16,238 bases of DNA from Chloroflexota bacterium. Lineage in GTDB: Bacteria > Chloroflexota > Limnocylindria > Limnocylindrales > CSP1-4. A model generated the notes under the pieces. It had not been told where the DNA came from. It saw only the letters and a program-made list of their open reading frames with translations, and ran no database searches. A program made the translations under genes and the position numbers. The stretch is taken from NCBI GenBank assembly GCA_013695255.1, contig JACDAV010000111.1, forward strand, positions 1-16,238, read 5' to 3'. Shown here piece after piece: positions 7,925 to 14,484 of the stretch. Every line of letters begins with the position of its first letter. Within the stretch, counting starts at the first letter, position 1.

Positions 7925-9504
7925 TGGTCGCCCCCCAGCCGGATCGTCCAGACGTCGATGATCGCCTCGTGGGACCGGATCGCGTCGCGGACCGCGTCCG
8001 GCACGTCGTCGTCGAGGGCGAGGATCATGAACGCGTCCTCGCGCGGCGCGGTCCGGGCCACGTGCATCGCGCTGATGTTGACGTCCGCCTCGCCGAGCAG
8101 CGTCCCGATCCGGCCGATCATGCCCGGCCGGTCGTGGTGGCGGGTGATCAGCATCACGTCCGTCGGCGCCATGTCCAGCCAGTAGTCGTCGAGGCGGCTG
8201 AGCCGCGGCCCGCCGGCGCCCAGGGTGCCGGCGACCCTGGTCGTCCGACCGTCGGACTCACCCGACAGCGTGAGCAGGGCAGCGAACTGACCCGCCTCCC
8301 GCGTCTTGCGCTCGACGAGGGTGATGCCCCGCGCCCGGGCGAGCGCGGCGGCGTTGACCAGGTTGACCCGCTCCGTCGTCGTCGGGCCGAGCAGCCCCCG
8401 GAGCACCGCCGCGGTCAGCGGCGAGGCGTCGAACTCGGCGGGATCGCCCGCGATCTCGAGGGTCAGCGTCCGCGGCACGCCGCGCGCGAACTGACCCAGG
8501 AACCGGCCGAGTGTCTCCGCCAGTGGCAGGTACGGCCCGATCGCCTGGGCCGTCTCCGGCGTCACCAGCGGGGCGTTGACGGCGTAGCGCGCCGGACGGC
8601 CGGCGAGCACGTCGAGCACCTGGTCGGCGACCTCCTCGGCGACGAGGACCTGGGCCTCCTCCGTGGAGGCTCCGAGGTGCGGTGTCAGCACGGTGTTGGG
8701 GGCCTCGAGGAGCGGCGACCCGACGGGCGGCTCCTGCTCGAAGACGTCGATCGCGGCGCCGCCGAGGTGGCCATCGTGCAGCGCGTCGGCGACCGCGGCC
8801 TCGTCGATCACGCCGCCGCGGGCGACGTTGAGCAGCAGGGCGCCGGGCTTCATGCGCCCGAGCGCCTGCGGCCCGATCAGCCCGCGCGTCGCGCGGCTGA
8901 TCGGCACGTGCACGGTCAGGACGTCCGCCCGGGCTAGGGCGACCTCGAACTCGACCAGCTCGACGCCGTGGAGCGCCGCCTGCTCCGGGGTGACGTACGG
9001 GTCGACCCCCAGCACGGTCATCTCGAGCGCACGGGCACGGTCCGCGATCGCCTGGCCGATCTTGCCGAGGCCCACGATTGCCAGCGTCTTGCCGCGCAGC
9101 TCGACGCCGGTGAACTGGCTGCGCTTCCACTCGCCTCGCCGGATCGACGCGTCGGCAGCCGAGATCCGCCGCGCGAGGGCGAAGAGGAGCGCCAGCGTGT
9201 GCTCGGCCGCCGCAATCGTGTTGCCCGTCGGAGCGTTGACGACCGCGATGCCGGCCCGCGTCGCTGCATCGAGGTCGACGTTGTCGACGCCCACCCCGGC
9301 CCGTCCCACGACGATCAGGCGGCCGGCCGCCGCGAGCAGATCCGCGTCGACCTGGACCTGGCTGCGCACGACGAGCCCGTCGTAGACGCCGATGATCGAG
9401 CACAGCTCGGAGCGGGAAAGGCCGGGGCGCTCGTCCACCTCGTGCTGCTCGCGGAGGCGCTCCACGCCCTCCCGGGCGAGGGGTTCGGCAACGAGGATCC
9501 TCAT
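7921..9504 (-). CDS. serA: D-3-phosphoglycerate dehydrogenase (long form with ACT domain)
   Basis: SerA oxidises 3-phosphoglycerate to 3-phosphohydroxypyruvate with NAD+, the first step of serine synthesis. The 527 residues match the long form. The substrate-binding parts flank a Rossmann domain with GLGKIG at 145-150. Catalytic Arg229 (NVARGG), Glu258 (FEQEPP) and His276 (TPHLGAS) are all visible. An intervening domain (about 310-445, allosteric substrate-binding type) and an ACT domain (about 449-525, with HHDRPGMIG) follow. ACT domains in this family bind serine for feedback inhibition, so that is likely here. The ATG at 9504 overlaps the aminotransferase stop as ATGA. The frame is open further upstream, but that part is the Arg-rich shadow of the aminotransferase gene. 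The protein ends normally after the ACT domain, and its last codons carry the slippery-like G run. Confidence 0.95.
   Translation of the reverse strand: MRILVAEPLAREGVERLREQHEVDERPGLSRSELCSIIGVYDGLVVRSQVQVDADLLAAAGRLIVVGRAGVGVDNVDLDAATRAGIAVVNAPTGNTIAAAEHTLALLFALARRISAADASIRRGEWKRSQFTGVELRGKTLAIVGLGKIGQAIADRARALEMTVLGVDPYVTPEQAALHGVELVEFEVALARADVLTVHVPISRATRGLIGPQALGRMKPGALLLNVARGGVIDEAAVADALHDGHLGGAAIDVFEQEPPVGSPLLEAPNTVLTPHLGASTEEAQVLVAEEVADQVLDVLAGRPARYAVNAPLVTPETAQAIGPYLPLAETLGRFLGQFARGVPRTLTLEIAGDPAEFDASPLTAAVLRGLLGPTTTERVNLVNAAALARARGITLVERKTREAGQFAALLTLSGESDGRTTRVAGTLGAGGPRLSRLDDYWLDMAPTDVMLITRHHDRPGMIGRIGTLLGEADVNISAMHVARTAPREDAFMILALDDDVPDAVRDAIRSHEAIIDVWTIRLGGDH
7930..7936 (-). other. 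G GGG GGC heptamer: possible -1 frameshift site or G-rich ribosome binding site
   Basis: Read on the minus strand in the serA frame, the bases G GGG GGC fit the X XXY YYZ pattern of -1 slippery sites. They end six bases before the serA TGA. Slipping back by one base puts the ribosome exactly in the phosphatase frame, which is open from there on. The same six G could instead act as a Shine-Dalgarno for the CTG at 7924, with a spacing of six bases. A small CGCG-GCATCA-CGCG hairpin (7912-7899) lies downstream. G runs are common in this genome, so chance is possible. Confidence 0.35.
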
Positions 9505-10685
9505 GCCGTCGCGGCGGCGGAGCGATGGATGCCGCGCGTGCCGAGGGCCGCGGCCTGCGCGGCGCCGACGGCGCTGCCGGGCTCCACGTCGGCGCCCTGC
9601 TCGATGACGACCGACTCGAGCACGGCGATCGCGCCGAGGATCTCCTCGACGGTCACCGAACCGAGGTGGCCCACGCGGAAGACCTTGCCCGCGAGCTTGC
9701 CCTGGCCGCCGGCGAGCACGACGCCGCGCCGCTTGACCTCCGCGTTGACCGACTTCCAGTCCACGCCGTCGGCGATCCGCACGCAGGTCACGGTGCGGGA
9801 GGCGAAGCGGGGATCGGCGAACAGCTCGAAGCCGAGGGCGGCGAGCCCGGCGCGGGTGGCCGCCGCGCAGGCCTCGTGGCGGGCGAAGACGGCGTCGGCT
9901 CCCTCGGCGTGCATCAGGCGGATGCCCTCGTCGACCTGGTAGACGACGCCGATGGCCGGTGTCCACGGCGTCTCGCCACCCGCGTGGCTGTCGCGGTGCC
10001 GGCGCAGATCGAGATAGAAGCGCGGCATCCGGGCCGTCTCCATCGCCGCCCAGCCGCGCTCGGAGGCAGCGACCATGGCCAGCCCGGGGGCGGCCATCCA
10101 CGCCTTCTGCGACCCAGTCACGACGACGTCCACGCCCCACTCGTCCATGGCGAAGGGCACCGCGCCCAGCGCCGACACGCTGTCGACGAGGATGAGCGTC
10201 TCCGGGCTCGACTCGCGGATCGCCGCGGCAAGCTCGGGGATCGGGTTCATGACGCCGGTCGACGTCTCGTTGTGGGTCAGGAGGGCTGCGCGGAACGGGC
10301 CCTGGTCAATCAGCGTTTGGCGCACCGCCACCGGATTCGCCGCCCGGCCCCACTCGACGTCGACCTTCACGACGTCCGCCCCGTACACGGACGCGATCTT
10401 CGCGAAGCGATCGCCGAAGGAGCCGATGCTGACGCCCAGCACGCGGTCACCGGGCGAGAGCGTGTTGACCACGGCCGCCTCCAGCCCGCCGGTGCCGGCG
10501 CACGACAGCACCGCGACGTCGCCCGTCGTGCCGAAGAACGGCCTCATGCCGTCGACGATCCGGGCCAGCATGGCCGCGAACTCCGGCCCGCGGTGGTTGA
10601 TCATCTGGCGGGCGCCCGCCTCGCGGACGGTCGGCGGCAGGGCGGTCGGTCCGGGGATGCGCAGGTTCGGCTCGAAACGGTCCAC
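9501..10685 (-). CDS. Class V aminotransferase (alanine/serine-glyoxylate type), probable phosphoserine transaminase
   Basis: This is a 394-residue fold-type I PLP enzyme of the alanine-glyoxylate / serine-pyruvate aminotransferase family. It shows the N-terminal PGPT motif (11-14), the cofactor-contacting Asp168 in LVDSVSALG, and the Schiff-base Lys194 in TGSQKAWMAAPG. The GTG at 10685 is preceded by AGGAG at a six-base spacing, which fixes the start. It is the first gene of a coupled set with serA and the phosphatase. Several bacteria and archaea without classical serC carry such an enzyme beside serA, where it is inferred to convert phosphohydroxypyruvate and an amino donor to O-phosphoserine. 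Sequence alone cannot exclude alanine-glyoxylate transamination. The last 25 or so residues are Ala/Gly-rich. Confidence 0.9.
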   Translation of the reverse strand: MDRFEPNLRIPGPTALPPTVREAGARQMINHRGPEFAAMLARIVDGMRPFFGTTGDVAVLSCAGTGGLEAAVVNTLSPGDRVLGVSIGSFGDRFAKIASVYGADVVKVDVEWGRAANPVAVRQTLIDQGPFRAALLTHNETSTGVMNPIPELAAAIRESSPETLILVDSVSALGAVPFAMDEWGVDVVVTGSQKAWMAAPGLAMVAASERGWAAMETARMPRFYLDLRRHRDSHAGGETPWTPAIGVVYQVDEGIRLMHAEGADAVFARHEACAAATRAGLAALGFELFADPRFASRTVTCVRIADGVDWKSVNAEVKRRGVVLAGGQGKLAGKVFRVGHLGSVTVEEILGAIAVLESVVIEQGADVEPGSAVGAAQAAALGTRGIHRSAAATA

Positions 10686-10736
10686 GGGGCACTCCTGGGG
10701 TTGGCGGCGGACGCGGCGCGCGATGGAGGCTGGTCC

Positions 10737-10774
10737 CTCGATGGTCGCAGAACCGGCGGGGTCACGCCATCGAG
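10737..10774. repeat. 8-bp inverted repeat in the divergent serine / C39 intergenic region
   Basis: CTCGATGG at 10737-10744 and CCATCGAG at 10767-10774 are perfect reverse complements 22 bases apart. The repeat lies 51 bases upstream of the aminotransferase start and about 145 bases before the divergent peptidase gene. It could be an operator for a dimeric regulator or a hairpin in the 5' leader of the serine operon; a weak inner ACC/GGT pairing adds to the latter. No T-box or known riboswitch core is visible. The rest of 10686-10919 holds only the ribosome binding sites and no promoter I can defend. Confidence 0.35.
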
Positions 10775-10919
10775 ATCGCCGCGCGGCAGCATCCCGGGCA
10801 TCGCTGCGACACGCTGGCATCGCCGATCCGGTAGGGTCGGGGCCGGCAGACGGACGCGAGCGACCCACGTCGCACGGCGGCCCGTTCGCGCGTCCCTCTA
10901 TCCCGCTCCAGGAGATGCG

Positions 10920-11942
10920 TTGCGGCAGCCCCAGTTCCGGCCGCGCTCCCCCAGCCGCTCCATCCCGCGCCGCCTCCTCGCCCACTGGCGCCTTCTCCTC
11001 ATGGTCGCGCTGGTCGGTGCCGGCACGCTCGGTGGGGCCGTGTCGACGAACGCGTTCGGCGCAGGCGATCGGTTCGAGGGTGTCCTCCGGCGGCTCGATC
11101 GCTTCATCGCCGGCCCCGTCCCCGAACGGTCCACGCGGCCGACGATCACGGTGACGGCGCCGCCGGTGGCCGCGGCCACGCCAACGCCCGCCCCAACCCC
11201 GGGACCGACGCTGCGGCCCTCGTCCGGCTCCATCCCGCCCAGCTCGGGGGCGACTGCCACGACGCCCACTGCCACCACGGCGCCGTCGCCGTCGCCGGCA
11301 CCCACGGCGGCACCCACGCCCGCGCGCGTCGCGGTCGACGTCGACCTGCTGTCCGACCCGGAGTCGGTCTTCAATCACCAGCTCACGAAGGACTGGTGCG
11401 CGGTGGCCGGGACGCAGATGGTCCTGTCGATCCACGGCAAGGGCGACACGTCGGAGGCGTTCCAGCAGACGATCGCCTCCCGCGTTCGTGAGTGGGAGAG
11501 CCTGTCGGACAGCCGGAACGGCAACTGGGGACCCGCGGCCATGGCCCTCGCACTCGAGGCGTACGGCGTGCCCGGCTATGAGGTCCGAGCATACGAATCG
11601 CGGCTGCACGCCCTCCGCGACTCCGCCCGCGCGATCGCGGAGACCGGGGCGCCCGTCGTCCTGCTGACGTGGCGTGGCGCGCACACGTGGGTGATGACCG
11701 GCTTCCGCGCCGACGCCGACCCGACCCTGTTCTCGGACGCGGACGTCAGCGGCGCCTACATCCTCGACCCCTGGTATCCGAGCGTGTCGAGCATCTGGGG
11801 ACCGTCGAACCCGCCCGGCTTCTTCACCGGGATCGACGAGCTGGTCGAGAACTTCCTGCCCTGGGAGCGGCCGGAGGGAAGCTACCCCGACCGCGACGGG
11901 AAGTTCATCGCCGTCGTCCCGACGGCGCCGCTCGACCGGTAG
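10920..11942 (+). CDS. Membrane-anchored or secreted C39-like (papain-fold) cysteine peptidase
   Basis: This 340-residue protein has an Arg-rich N-terminus followed by one hydrophobic segment at about residues 24-43, either a signal peptide or an anchor. A low-complexity linker very rich in Pro, Thr, Ala and Ser follows (about 75-140), then a C39-like domain (about 150-335). The visible catalytic set is Cys160 in KDWCAVAGTQMVL, His255 in GAHTWVMTGF and Asp283 in YILDPWY; Gln154 could form the oxyanion hole. The start is TTG at 10920, chosen because AGGAG lies five bases upstream and the membrane segment follows closely. The open frame extends far upstream, but only across the antisense of the serine genes. 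The architecture suggests a peptidase domain held away from the membrane or wall by a flexible stalk. The substrate is unknown. It does not resemble a bacteriocin exporter because no ABC domain is present. Confidence 0.82.
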   Translation: MRQPQFRPRSPSRSIPRRLLAHWRLLLMVALVGAGTLGGAVSTNAFGAGDRFEGVLRRLDRFIAGPVPERSTRPTITVTAPPVAAATPTPAPTPGPTLRPSSGSIPPSSGATATTPTATTAPSPSPAPTAAPTPARVAVDVDLLSDPESVFNHQLTKDWCAVAGTQMVLSIHGKGDTSEAFQQTIASRVREWESLSDSRNGNWGPAAMALALEAYGVPGYEVRAYESRLHALRDSARAIAETGAPVVLLTWRGAHTWVMTGFRADADPTLFSDADVSGAYILDPWYPSVSSIWGPSNPPGFFTGIDELVENFLPWERPEGSYPDRDGKFIAVVPTAPLDR

Positions 11943-11946
11943 GACA

Positions 11947-11961
11947 GCCGCCTCGGGCGGC
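11947..11961. terminator. Hairpin between convergent C39-like peptidase and murJ genes
   Basis: GCCGCC-TCG-GGCGGC at 11947-11961 is a perfect 6-bp stem with a 3-base loop, five bases after the peptidase gene ends and 29 bases before the murJ stop. It is followed by more GC-rich sequence rather than a T-run. It resembles the 7080-7094 hairpin in size and position between convergent genes. Confidence 0.35.
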
Positions 11962-11990
11962 GCGCGCCGCGCTCCCGCGCTCGGACGCCC

Positions 11991-13430
11991 TCAGGCGGGC
12001 CGGCTGAGGTCCGGCGCCGGTCGGATCGAGCGGATCCTGGGGACGAGGGCCAGCACCAGCAGCCCAACCTTGACCGCCATGCCGAGGCCAAAGGCGATCG
12101 GGATCGCGGCCAGCCCGATCGACGGCGTGAGCACGTTCGCCGCCACGACCACGACGGCGAAGCTCGCCACGGACGCCAGCACCTGGAGCAGGGTGTTGCG
12201 CGTCGCATAGATCGCCCGTGACAGGAGGTGGGTGAGGCTCTCGAACGGGATCGCGACCGCCAGCAGCACGAGGACCAGGTTCGTCCGCTCGACGGCCTCC
12301 TGGGTGAACTCGCCGCCGCGGAAGAAGAGCTGGATGACGAAGCGGCTGAGCACCGCCAGGGCGATCGCCGCGGCGATCGTGAGCACGAGGATGGTCACGC
12401 CGTTGCGCACGAGGATCCGGCGAAAGGCAGCCCGATCGCCGGCCGCTGCGGCTGCCGAGAGGGTCGGAAAGACGGCCAGGGCGAACGACACGGCGATCAC
12501 GCTGACCGGGACGCTCTGGAAGTTGCGCGCAAGGCTCAGCGAGGTGATCCCGCCGACGGCCACCGTCGAGGCGAGCGATCCGAGCACGGTGAAGGTGAGC
12601 GGATCGATCGGGTGGCTGGCCATCTTCGGGATCATCAGCCCGACGAACTCGCGGAACGCCTGCGTCCTGACCCGGAGCGCGATGCGGAACCGGACGGAGC
12701 TGCCGCGCAGCCACAGGAGCCGGATCCCGACATGCGCGAGCGCGCCGAGGATGGCGCCCACGGCGCCCGCGTAGATCCCGATCGCGCCCGCGAAGAGCAC
12801 CATCCCGACGACGATCCCGGCGTTGTACAGCACCGGCGCCAGCGCATAGCCGAGGAACCGGCGCTCTGCCACGAGCACCTCGCCCAGCACGTCCGAGAGG
12901 GCGAACAGCACGGGCGTCACGAGCATCAGCCGGAACAGGTCCGTGTACAGGTCCCGCTGCTCCGGGGTGAAGCCGCGGGCGACGAAGTCGACGGTCAGCG
13001 GCGCGATCAGCCAGAGCACCGGCGTGGCGAGCCCGATGATCAGCAGGGCGAGGGTCAGGATCGTGCCAGCGAATTCCTGCGCCGCGCGGTCGTCGCGCGT
13101 CCGGAGGCTGAGGAAGATCGGGACGAACGGGGCGGACAGCCCGCTCGCGACGAGGACGCCCAGGGCGATCTCCGGGATGGCGAACGCGGCCAGGTAGGCG
13201 TCCAGCTCCGCTCCAGCCCCGAACGTCCGGGCCTGCACGACGTCGCGGACCAGGCCCATCAGGTAGCTGCCGAAGGTCACCACGGCGAGCAGGAGCGCTC
13301 CCTGCGGCAGGAACCGGGCGGCGATCGGCCGGAGGGGCGGCGGGACGAGGCGCGTCCATGGTTCGGGCGGGTCGGCAGGCAGGGTGCCGGTGGTCGGGGA
13401 GGCGCCGGTGGCCGGGAGCTCGTCGGTCAT
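11991..13430 (-). CDS. murJ: Lipid II flippase MurJ (MviN/MATE-like family)
   Basis: This is a 479-residue polytopic membrane protein with about 12-14 hydrophobic helices over its whole length, from residue 30 to near the C-terminus. MurJ moves lipid-linked peptidoglycan precursor across the cytoplasmic membrane. Family features include the first-helix region with GLVRDVVQARTFGAGAELD, followed by AYLAAFAIPE and the SAPFVPIF stretch, and a later FFRGGEFT motif typical of MurJ/MviN. The N-terminus is a short Pro/Thr-rich cytoplasmic tail. The ATG is preceded by GGAGG at a five-base spacing. The gene is alone on its strand, convergent with the C39-like gene and divergent from the 74-residue gene. 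No C-terminal pseudokinase or other extension of the mycobacterial kind is present. Confidence 0.92.
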   Translation of the reverse strand: MTDELPATGASPTTGTLPADPPEPWTRLVPPPLRPIAARFLPQGALLLAVVTFGSYLMGLVRDVVQARTFGAGAELDAYLAAFAIPEIALGVLVASGLSAPFVPIFLSLRTRDDRAAQEFAGTILTLALLIIGLATPVLWLIAPLTVDFVARGFTPEQRDLYTDLFRLMLVTPVLFALSDVLGEVLVAERRFLGYALAPVLYNAGIVVGMVLFAGAIGIYAGAVGAILGALAHVGIRLLWLRGSSVRFRIALRVRTQAFREFVGLMIPKMASHPIDPLTFTVLGSLASTVAVGGITSLSLARNFQSVPVSVIAVSFALAVFPTLSAAAAAGDRAAFRRILVRNGVTILVLTIAAAIALAVLSRFVIQLFFRGGEFTQEAVERTNLVLVLLAVAIPFESLTHLLSRAIYATRNTLLQVLASVASFAVVVVAANVLTPSIGLAAIPIAFGLGMAVKVGLLVLALVPRIRSIRPAPDLSRPA

Positions 13431-13489
13431 CCGGTCCTCCGCAAAGGTGTCGGCCGGCGGTGAGAGGCGTCATCGGCCCCAACGGCGGC

Positions 13490-13518
13490 TTGACGTGCCG
13501 GCCGCCGGCGACCACAGT
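13490..13518 (+). promoter_or_regulatory. Candidate promoter for the 74-residue gene
   Basis: TTGACG at 13490-13495 is a near-consensus -35 element. CACAGT at 13513-13518 lies 17 bases downstream and is a poor but acceptable -10 element (3 of 6 consensus bases). The start point would be near 13525, giving a leader of about 26 bases that contains the GGGAGA ribosome binding site. It lies between divergent murJ and the small gene and is the best -35 match I see in the window. Confidence 0.4.
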
Positions 13519-13550
13519 GGCGGACCAGGAGCGACCAGCCGGGAGAGCCG

Positions 13551-13775
13551 ATGCGGTCGGTGGTCATCGTCACGACGGCGTCGGGCACGGGTTACGTCCT
13601 GTCCGTGAGCGACAGCGGCGTCAGCTGGCGTCGCGTGCCGGGGCTCGAGTCGGACGGGCTGGGCTCGGTCGGCGGCTGGGAGCCGGCCGTGCCCCGGATC
13701 GTGCCGGGCGAGCGCCTCTTGATCGGCAACCTGAGAACGACACCGGTCGTGCGCGTGGCGGTCATCCCCACCTGA
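13551..13775 (+). CDS. Small hypothetical protein
   Basis: This is a 74-residue protein with no membrane segment and no motif I recognise. It looks beta-rich, with alternating hydrophobic residues (SVVIVTT, GYVLSVSD, RLLIGNL, VVRVAVIP). It has a single Met at the start, and Trp residues in SGVSWRRVPG and GGWEP. The case for a real gene is an ATG with GGGAGA four bases upstream, a candidate promoter at 13490-13518, and almost exclusively G/C third positions apart from a few codons near the end. It is divergent from murJ and convergent with lepB, whose stop is 28 bases further on. No function can be assigned. Confidence 0.6.
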   Translation: MRSVVIVTTASGTGYVLSVSDSGVSWRRVPGLESDGLGSVGGWEPAVPRIVPGERLLIGNLRTTPVVRVAVIPT

Positions 13776-13803
13776 CCGTCGCCGCCGAGCATCTCCGCGA
13801 GCG

Positions 13804-14484
13804 CTATGGCGCGCCGCCCGTGAGCGCCGGGTAGGTGGGTGTCGCCAGGACGCCGAAGGCGTCGAACGGCCAGTAGCGAACCCAGGCTCGCCCCACGATC
13901 GCAGTGACGGGGATCGGCCCGTAGACCCTGGAGTCCTGCGAGTTGCTCCGGTGGTCGCCGACGACGAAGACCTCGCCGTCCGGCACGCGCCAGCGCGTCT
14001 CGTCCGAGGTCGTCGGCTGGGCCTGACCGTCGACCTGGTAGACGTACGGCTCGTCCAGCGGCACCTGGTTGACGTAGAGGCGGCCGTCGTCGCGGATCTC
14101 GACCTCGTCGCCGGCCACGCCGACGACACGCTTGATGAACGGTGTGTCGTCGCGGGCAAACCAGCTCTCGGGCGGCTTGAACACGACGATGTCACCGCGG
14201 TCGTACGCATCCCAGCGCGGCGTCAGCCGATCGACCAGGACGTAGTCGCCCGGCTCCAGCGTCCGGCGCATCGACTCCTGCTCGACCTTGAACGGCTGGG
14301 CGATGAACGTCTGGATGACGAAGAAGATGATCAGCGTGAGGGCCAGCGTCTGGACGATCTCGCGGGCCAGGCCGAGACCTCGTCGTCGCTGTCCGGGCCT
14401 GGCGACGGGGGCGCCGGGCGCCACCTGCTCGTCGTCCAGGTCGTGGTCGTGGCCGTCCTGGGGACGACGATCCGGTGCCGTCAT
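13804..14484 (-). CDS. lepB: Signal peptidase I
   Basis: Type I signal peptidase cuts signal peptides from exported proteins at the outer face of the cytoplasmic membrane. The 226-residue protein has a hydrophilic, Asp-rich cytoplasmic tail of about 40 residues and one membrane helix at about 43-62. The catalytic Ser71 lies in QESMRRTL and the general base Lys118 in FIKRVVGVAGDEV. The late box GDHRSNSQDSRVYGPI at 176-191 is intact. A single anchor and this length fit the Gram-positive/Chloroflexota type rather than the two-helix enterobacterial type. Its ATG overlaps the rarA stop as ATGA, so it is probably translated in step with rarA. It could process the C39-like protein and other exported proteins of this window. 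Confidence 0.95.
   Translation of the reverse strand: MTAPDRRPQDGHDHDLDDEQVAPGAPVARPGQRRRGLGLAREIVQTLALTLIIFFVIQTFIAQPFKVEQESMRRTLEPGDYVLVDRLTPRWDAYDRGDIVVFKPPESWFARDDTPFIKRVVGVAGDEVEIRDDGRLYVNQVPLDEPYVYQVDGQAQPTTSDETRWRVPDGEVFVVGDHRSNSQDSRVYGPIPVTAIVGRAWVRYWPFDAFGVLATPTYPALTGGAP

Noticed and set aside
7921..7938. A sequencing or assembly error in the G run separating serA from the phosphatase
   Set aside because: SerA ends normally right after its ACT domain, and the 4-base overlap matches the style of the other coupled genes, so two natural genes are more likely. Raw reads would settle it.
9505..10140. N-terminal extension of serA into the aminotransferase gene
   Set aside because: The extension is Arg-rich and lies in another frame of a well-supported gene. 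The ATG at 9504 gives the normal SerA N-terminus and an ATGA overlap.
9525..10919. Upstream extension of the C39-like gene to a start near 9525
   Set aside because: It would run antisense across the aminotransferase gene. The TTG at 10920 has a proper AGGAG and is followed by the membrane segment.
10686..10919. Serine T-box or other known riboswitch ahead of the serine operon
   Set aside because: I found no T-box consensus core and no recognisable riboswitch core; only the 8-bp dyad stands out.
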